A DNA stretch of 64,000 nt from Typhlomys cinereus (taxonomy: Eukaryota; Chordata; Mammalia; Rodentia; Platacanthomyidae): contig JALPQD010000405.1 of NCBI GenBank assembly GCA_023101885.1, positions 1,554,722 to 1,618,721 on the forward strand. The letters are read 5' to 3'. Shown here one piece after another: positions 1 through 64,000 of this stretch. The notes under the pieces were generated by a model, which had not been told where the DNA came from, made no database searches, and was given only the letters and a program-made list of their open reading frames with translations. A program made the translations under genes and the position numbers. Numbering within the stretch: the stretch's first letter is position 1; each line of letters begins with the position of its first letter.

Positions 1-37
1 GCGATTTTGAGAATTAAATGAATTAATACAGGTTTTT

Positions 38-156
38 GTTTTGTTTTTTGAGATAAAGTCTCACACAGTAGCCCATGTGGCTTTGAACTCATGACAACAC
101 TTCTGTCTTAGCCTTCCAGATGCTAGAATTACAGGTGTGGGCCACCACACTTGGCT
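38..156 (-). mobile_element. B1-type SINE in an EIF3M intron
   Basis: Read on the minus strand, this starts 'agccaagtgtggtggcccac', the 7SL-like B1 head. It has the 'acaggtgtgggccaccac' block on the + strand and ends with 'gagactttatctcaaaaa' as the A-rich tail. It is diverged, so an older copy. Confidence 0.85.
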
Positions 157-375
157 AGAGAACCAGAATTCTCAGTGAAAACTACGTAATAACATTGAAT
201 AGATACATCCAATAGCCATAAAACATACAATGTATAACCTTCCTCCACACTGTATTCAGTTTGCTTTATCACACACAAAGAGCTATTGTAAAGTTTTATT
301 CTGGGCAGGTGGTCATGTTTCAGTTGTTTTTCTTAGAAATCTTCTATGTAACATACCATGTAAAAATCTTTTCAG

Positions 376-436
376 CTGTAAGAACTAAAATGGTCTACTG
401 CAAGATTGATCAGACCCAGAGAAAAGTAGTTGTCAG
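376..436 (+). CDS. EIF3M: EIF3M penultimate coding exon in the window (eIF3 subunit M)
   Basis: This 61-nt exon lies between a 'tcttttcag' acceptor and a 'gtaag' donor. Two bases complete a codon begun in the previous exon, which is outside the window. It then reads VRTKMVYCKIDQTQRKVVV and leaves two bases of a Ser codon. This is the PCI-domain C-terminal end of eIF3m, a subunit of the eukaryotic translation initiation factor 3 complex, which acts in the cytoplasm and recruits the 40S ribosome to mRNA. The downstream exon at 895 continues in the right phase and gives the known C-terminus. Earlier exons and the promoter lie to the left of the window. Confidence 0.95.
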
Positions 437-894
437 GTAAGATACTTAAGATTGCTGCATTGTGTGGAACAGTGCAGTTTATTTTGATTATTTCACTTAA
501 ATGTTTTGGAGAATCAAAGTGGTATTCTTACCAGCTGACTATAGTTCAATAGAGGCCATTTATCATAATTTTATTAAAGTTCAGACTGAATGTGATTAGC
601 TTATTTAATGAAAGAGTCCTATTTTCCAGCACATTTCATTTAATGGCTAAGCACTGGCTAGAATACTAATGACTTCAGTGTCTGCTTTATATAGTTGTTG
701 GAAAGAGTAAAAAGGTCTAGGAGTAATGCAGTAAAAGAATTTTAAAAATAAGCATCTGATGCTTAAGTTCTCTTACAATTTTAAGTTATGACCTTATGTA
801 TATTTAATTTTGCTTTGCGCAAGATTCAAGTGTAGTGTTTTAAAAGAATACCCAGAAATGAAAGATTAACTAATGCTTTGTTTTTGATTTTCAG

Positions 895-1015
895 TCATAG
901 CACACATCGGACATTTGGAAAACAGCAATGGCAACAGCTGTATGACACTCTCAATACCTGGAAACAAAACTTGAACAAAGTGAAAAATAGCCTTTTGAGT
1001 CTTTCTGATACCTGA
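895..1015 (+). CDS. EIF3M: EIF3M last coding exon
   Basis: The acceptor is 'tgattttcag'. The first base completes the split Ser codon, then 39 codons run to TGA at 1013-1015. The peptide contains HSTHRTFGKQQWQQLYDTL and ends NKVKNSLLSLSDT, the strongly conserved end of eIF3m. A Thr follows LN where I recall Ala in human. No frameshift or stop interrupts it, and it is spliced, so this is the functional gene and not a retrocopy. The gene converges on CCDC73, whose stop codon lies only 401 bases further on the opposite strand. Confidence 0.96.
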
Positions 1016-1416
1016 ATTTTTGTTCTTTTGGGGGAAAAAACCTAAATCATAGTAAAACATCATTATAAACTATTACTTGACTAGTCTGGGCATTTATTGT
1101 CTGAAGTCTAAAGGAATTAAAGTCCTAAACTCTAGTGAACGGAATAGACTACAGAAGGACCACTCTGTCCTATTCAAGATGGGTGATGCTATGAGAGGAT
1201 GACAGGGCAGGTACTTCAAAGGAGATACATGTGGAGGGAAAGACTAAAGTCGAAAGGTACTGGATGCTAAGTAAACTGCAAAGATAGGATCAGTATCTTA
1301 GAGGATGTGGAGCAGGCACATCATGTTACTTCACCATGTTAGACAAGCAGCCATTTGTTATAGTAAAAACTTTCATTTAGATCCAATTCACTGCTGAAAC
1401 ACTCATCAATATTTAT
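1016..1416. promoter_or_regulatory. Shared 3' region between EIF3M and CCDC73, with candidate poly(A) signals
   Basis: These 401 bases separate the two convergent stop codons and must hold at least part of both 3' UTRs. On the + strand the first poly(A)-like hexamer after the EIF3M stop is ATTAAA at 1116-1121; AATAAA occurs only later, at 1836 and 2437. On the - strand AATAAA overlaps the CCDC73 stop (1412-1417) and occurs again at 1093-1098, inside the likely EIF3M 3' UTR. Which signals are used cannot be told from sequence alone, but overlapping 3' ends are likely. Confidence 0.5.
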
Positions 1417-60100
<58,684 letters not shown>

Positions 60101-60299
60101 CTAAATTAGAAAGAAGAAAAAAAACAAAGCCATAGGGGATTAAATAAATTTCCCAATACCAGGTACATGATATTCCTAACGAGTTGCTATTCAGACAGGG
60201 CTCAAAGGTATACAAAACAACATAGGCATTTGCCATTGCTCTTGGTTGCCCTCCAGAACCTGACAGTAAGATACTGCTGAAAACAACATGTGTTAAGGA

Positions 60300-60766
60300 T
60301 CACAGGAGATGAAAAAAAAAAATGCTGGAATGGATCTGAAAGGTTTCTCTTTGTTGACTAACCTTCATAATGCTAGAAGGTATGGTGCAGGCTGCCAGGA
60401 GACAAAAGCAATCAACAGTGTCACCCATTTGGTCAATACCACAAGCTATAACAACTACTCCAGCAAGAGGTAACCATTGGGCCAATAGTGATGCATGGTA
60501 CGGGATAACAAAATACTTTCTGATTGGATTTAAGGCCTGCTTTTTGACTGGAACACATCCCTGGTATTGTAAACCAAGCCAAGCACTCAAGGAAGGAGAG
60601 ACCATAGGTTCTAAGTAGGAACATACTACTAAATTTTAACTGTAAGAGAAACAAAGTATTAACTCTTAACTATAAGTACTTGATAGCAAACTGCCATCTA
60701 AACACTTAATGATTATACCCATAGATTACAGAAGCTCTCAGCCCTTGACCAATAGACATTCTTTTG
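60300..60766 (+). mobile_element. LINE-1-like 3' region
   Basis: 'cccatttggtcaataccaca', 'actttctgattggatttaag', 'catccctggtattgtaaacc' and 'acccatagattacagaagc' parallel the region at 39610-39840 and match rodent L1 3' sequence in general order. The 101-codon minus-strand frame here is incidental. Confidence 0.5.
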
Positions 60767-61190
60767 TACTGGATAAAATCAGTACAAAACAGGTTATAGG
60801 AGACAAGGGACTTAATTTTTCTCATAGTTCCTAGATATAGCTCATTGTCCAGCTTGGCAGGAGAGCCCACACCAACACCAAGGGCTAAGAACTAGCCATA
60901 TCATATCCACATAACAACTGAGAGAGGAACAATCTTACTTGCCAGACCAGTATGTCTGGCCAAATATGCAAGGAATACCAACTTTTTCAACCAGTTCTCT
61001 GTATTTTATTCGCCTCTCCGGGGCCTACCTATTTCCACCCACATGGGCTGGGCCTGCTCCTTTAACTAAACGATCTCCTGCAGGTTCACTCTGGGTTTAA
61101 CTCAACTATTAATTCTCTACAAATGTACCCTGAGCTAGAACCCCCAACCATCAATTGACACCTATACTAACTATGACAATCCCTGACAGA
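60767..61190 (-). mobile_element. Copy 3 of a ~430-bp LTR family
   Basis: Shares 'ccagaccagtatgtctggcc', 'ggtttaactcaactattaat' and 'tctctacaaatgtaccc' with the copy at 62590 and, reversed, with 24165. Confidence 0.62.
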
Positions 61191-61239
61191 CTATTTAAGG
61201 TTAATACTAGACAGAGAAGGGGTTTCTCCACTGATAAAT

Positions 61240-61455
61240 CATACATGCCCCAGCAAGTACTCAGATACTTCCCAGTACAGGTAACCCAGATAAAGTGGAT
61301 CACACATGCAAAAAGAGGTGAAAGTAGAAGGGAAACTGGCTGGAAGAAGAAAATATAAAATGGGACAGAAGAGGGAGGGGGGATTCAGTAGTAAAGAACT
61401 AAAACACATGAATCTATTTTATTTGTGTATGAAAGTGTCAAATAGTTTTTAAATT
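61240..61455 (+). mobile_element. LINE-1-like 3' end
   Basis: Similar to 12090-12295: 'ccagtacaggtaacccag', purine-rich text and 'gtgtatgaaagtgtcaaata'. A further related 3' end lies at 61680-61797 ('gtatatgaaaatccttaata'). Confidence 0.5.
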
Positions 61456-62589
61456 TTTAGAAGAAAAGAACACTGTGAAAGAAGTTTGGGAATCCAGTGA
61501 GGTTATCTCCAGAGAAACAACTATACTTAGTAGTAATACTAGGTGCTGACAAATGAAGGGTGCTTCCCCATTTGTGGGTTTACCCCTTGCAGGGATACTT
61601 AAACTACAATTGAAGTCTGGTCTTTTATTGACACAGGCACCCCAAAAGCAGCTCAGTGGTCTATGCATGCAGAGAGACTTGAATACAGGAAGTTAATGGC
61701 TAAACTGGAGAAGGGAGGGAAGACTAAAGGGGGTAAGGACATAAACTAATTTTGTTTGTATATGAAAATCCTTAATAACTGAAAATAAAAAAAGAAAGAA
61801 GTTCAAGACATTCAATTCTAGCTCTTTCTATCTAGACAGAGAGAAGGGGTATCACTTCACACTCACAAGTGAAAAAACTGGAAATTTTGCAAATTAAACA
61901 GACAAATCCAGCAAAGGATTGGGACCCTGCAATAAGAAAGACATCTAAAATAAAATAATGAGTCCTGTATCAAAAAGGAAAAAAAGGGGGCAAGATTCAG
62001 GTAATTAATGAGAGGAACCTCCTTAAAAAATTTACGAGGGACAAAATGTGGGCTACTGTAAGAATGCAAATACTCAGAAAACCCTTGGTATAGCTGAAAA
62101 GAGGCACTCTCTAGTAGGCTTTTCCTCCAGGAAACACACCCGGAGCTTACAGAGAATGTTGGGAAGAAACCTGAAAGAGCTTCTCTCTCTGGTCCTGGCT
62201 GTGGAAGAAAACAGCAGTTGGAAACCACTTTCCCTGTTTCCCCTTCAGACCAATGCAATTGTCCTACATCTGAAGGAGGGATCAGAACATTCCTGAAGAT
62301 CTCATTCTGAGATTCAGATTCACCTAACACTGAGGCTTCCTAAGAATATTACAGAATGTCCTATCCTCCTGTTTGTCATCACCACAACACCAAAAAACAG
62401 TAGTTCATAAGAGGTAGGAAAATTCATCTGGGACAGTTGCAAATATAGTTTCTCCAGGAAACAGTATAAAGGAAAGACAAAAGTCAAGAAGAAATGCCCA
62501 AAGCCAAGCAGAAACCAATCATGTTGACATACCCTTTGATTTCATTTAAAATACTGTAATATTTCTGTCACATTTCACTTGCATATTGC
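61456..62589. other. CCDC73 intron with an L1-like 3' end and otherwise nothing recognised
   Basis: 61680-61797 resembles an L1 3' end. The 155-codon minus-strand open frame at 61863-62330 shows no domain or splice context and is left unassigned. Confidence 0.4.
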
Positions 62590-63003
62590 TGATAAAATCA
62601 TGACAAAATAGCTTAATAGGGAACAAGAGGATTTTATTCTGGTTTATGATTCTTGGTTACAGGCGCTTGTCCAGCTCAGCAGGAGAGTGTACACTAATAC
62701 CAGGAGTCGAGGGAACTGGTCACACCATATCCTCAGAACAGTTGAGAGAGGACAAACCTTACTTGCCAGGCCAGTATGTCTGGCCAAGTATATACAAGGA
62801 TGCCCACTTTCTCAATCAATTTCCTCCATCTTATTCACTTGCCCAGGGACTAATCCTATGCATTATGGTCTGGGCCTTCCCCATCAACAAGACAATTTCT
62901 TGCAGATTCACTCTAGGCTTAACTCAACTATTAATTCTCTACAAATGTATCTACAGTTTGAACCTTCAACCATCAAGTTGGCACCTGTATCTATCTCTGA
63001 CAG
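62590..63003 (-). mobile_element. Copy 4 of a ~430-bp LTR family
   Basis: On the minus strand it reads 'gatagatacaggtgccaact', 'gatggggaaggcccagac', 'ctcgactcctggtattagtg' and 'accagaataaaatcctcttg', collinear with the + strand copy at 24165-24595. Confidence 0.66.
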
Positions 63004-63399
63004 GTCCTAATTAGCAAACAACAAAAATCACAGATATTATTAGAAAAATTTGAAGCTTCTGAAGAAAACCTCCAACAAACAGAGTTAAGAACTGCCTGGC
63101 TGATGTTAAGGATGAGCCTCAACAAACATACACAGTTCTTTTGCAAAGGCTAGGACAGTTTATTTCTAGATGTTTAAGAAAAATCCGTCTCGAATCATTG
63201 GCCACATGCAATGCACTACAGATTTTACAAATTAGTCCATTCAAGTTACTAAATGATCAGTAGCAATTCTAGGATAGAGCAAGAATTGGTTTTCAGATTT
63301 GTTGAACATACAGTTTTCAATAGATAATTATAAGACACATGAAGAATTAGTAAAGTATAATCCACATAAAGAAAAAATTAATAGAAACTATCCACATTG

Positions 63400-63637
63400 C
63401 AGGTTCTCTAGTTGCCTTTCACTCCCAGAAATCAATCTACACACACTCCCCCTTGCAAGCGCAGAGCTGTGGCCTTGCAGCCCCTCATCCTTACAGCTGC
63501 AGGAAAAGTTTACAGTCCTACTTACTGCTGGACTGGAGCTTTCCACACCCACAACACCTGTGGAAACCTTCTTTGTTCTGCAACTCTGAAGGGAAGGTGC
63601 TCTCTCTCCTTCAAGGCCTCACTATGGCTGTCTAATG

Positions 63638-63679
<42 letters not shown>

Positions 63680-63850
63680 CTTATAGTGCAGAACCAAGGT
63701 TCTAGCTCTCTCTTTAGGACTCCTATCATGGCTATTCTCCAAATCATTCCCCCATTTTTAGGCCCAATCTTGGCTGCCATGGTCTTGAGGCTCTCTCTCC
63801 TAATAAAACTTATCTGAAGTGACAATTTTGAATCAGCTCCTTTTCATGAA
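63400..63850 (+). mobile_element. Possible LTR 3' part
   Basis: A more GC-rich block has a (CT)n run (63641-63674) followed by 'tcctaataaaacttatctga', a poly(A)-signal arrangement seen in ERV LTR R regions. No start or partner LTR was found. Confidence 0.3.
63641..63674. repeat. (CT)17 microsatellite
   Basis: A 34-base CT run. Confidence 0.95.
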
Positions 63851-64000
63851 CATGCAGTAATTCTAATACAAGAATGCCAGATACTGAACTTACTTCACAG
63901 AGATCTTAAATCAACTATTTTAAATATTCTAATGAACAAATGTATACATTTAAAAAATATATAAGAAACCTACAAAAAAAAAAAAGAGTCTCCTAGAACT

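Noticed and set aside
61863..62330. 155-codon minus-strand open frame
   Set aside because: No recognisable domain, no splice context and surrounded by repeats; chance frame is more likely.
63870..63900. Possible missing 5' CCDC73 exon before a 'gtaagt' on the minus strand near 63888
   Set aside because: The upstream text has stops in the required frame and does not resemble the known N-terminus.

Overview
The window is mammalian nuclear DNA from a rodent. Genes are spliced with GT/AG introns, most of the sequence is AT-rich intron, and it carries rodent-type retroposons: B1, ID, B3 and B4-like SINEs, LINE-1 3' ends and MaLR-type LTR elements. The youngest repeat is a tRNA-derived SINE with a B2-type head ('ggctggagaggtggctcag'), but its body and tail differ from mouse or rat B2. 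That suggests a myomorph outside the mouse/rat family, possibly a jerboa or jumping-mouse relative. The species is inference, not established.

Two protein-coding genes are present, arranged tail to tail. At the left edge on the + strand are the last two coding exons of EIF3M, a translation initiation factor 3 subunit (stop at 1013-1015). Almost all the rest (1417 to 60100, - strand) is CCDC73, a coiled-coil protein. I could place 16 coding exons, including the 1440-nt exon at 7338-8777 and two small 3' exons, with consistent splice phases. The 5' coding exon(s) and promoter of CCDC73 lie beyond the right edge, and the EIF3M promoter lies beyond the left edge. One CCDC73 exon (28602-28707) is 106 nt instead of 105 and carries a one-base frameshift that leads to an early stop. 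Every other exon is open.

The CCDC73 introns hold a processed TPI1 pseudogene (40082-41302) inserted into a LINE 3' end. They also hold two long MaLR-type elements (13450-15742 and 57109-59360), solo LTRs, a family of about 430-bp LTRs present four times, LINE-1 fragments, and about 20 copies of the lineage-specific SINE in two age classes. Several young copies have clear target-site duplications. The element at 13450-15742 has the R-U5-internal-U3-R-poly(A) layout of a reverse-transcribed LTR-element RNA inserted by LINE machinery.

I found no bacterial-type system, CRISPR array, operon, rRNA, functional tRNA or new multi-gene system. The points most worth a second look are the CCDC73 frameshift, the poly(A)-tailed MaLR retrocopy, the lineage-specific SINE, the very short EIF3M/CCDC73 intergenic gap and the repeated TG...CA LTR family.
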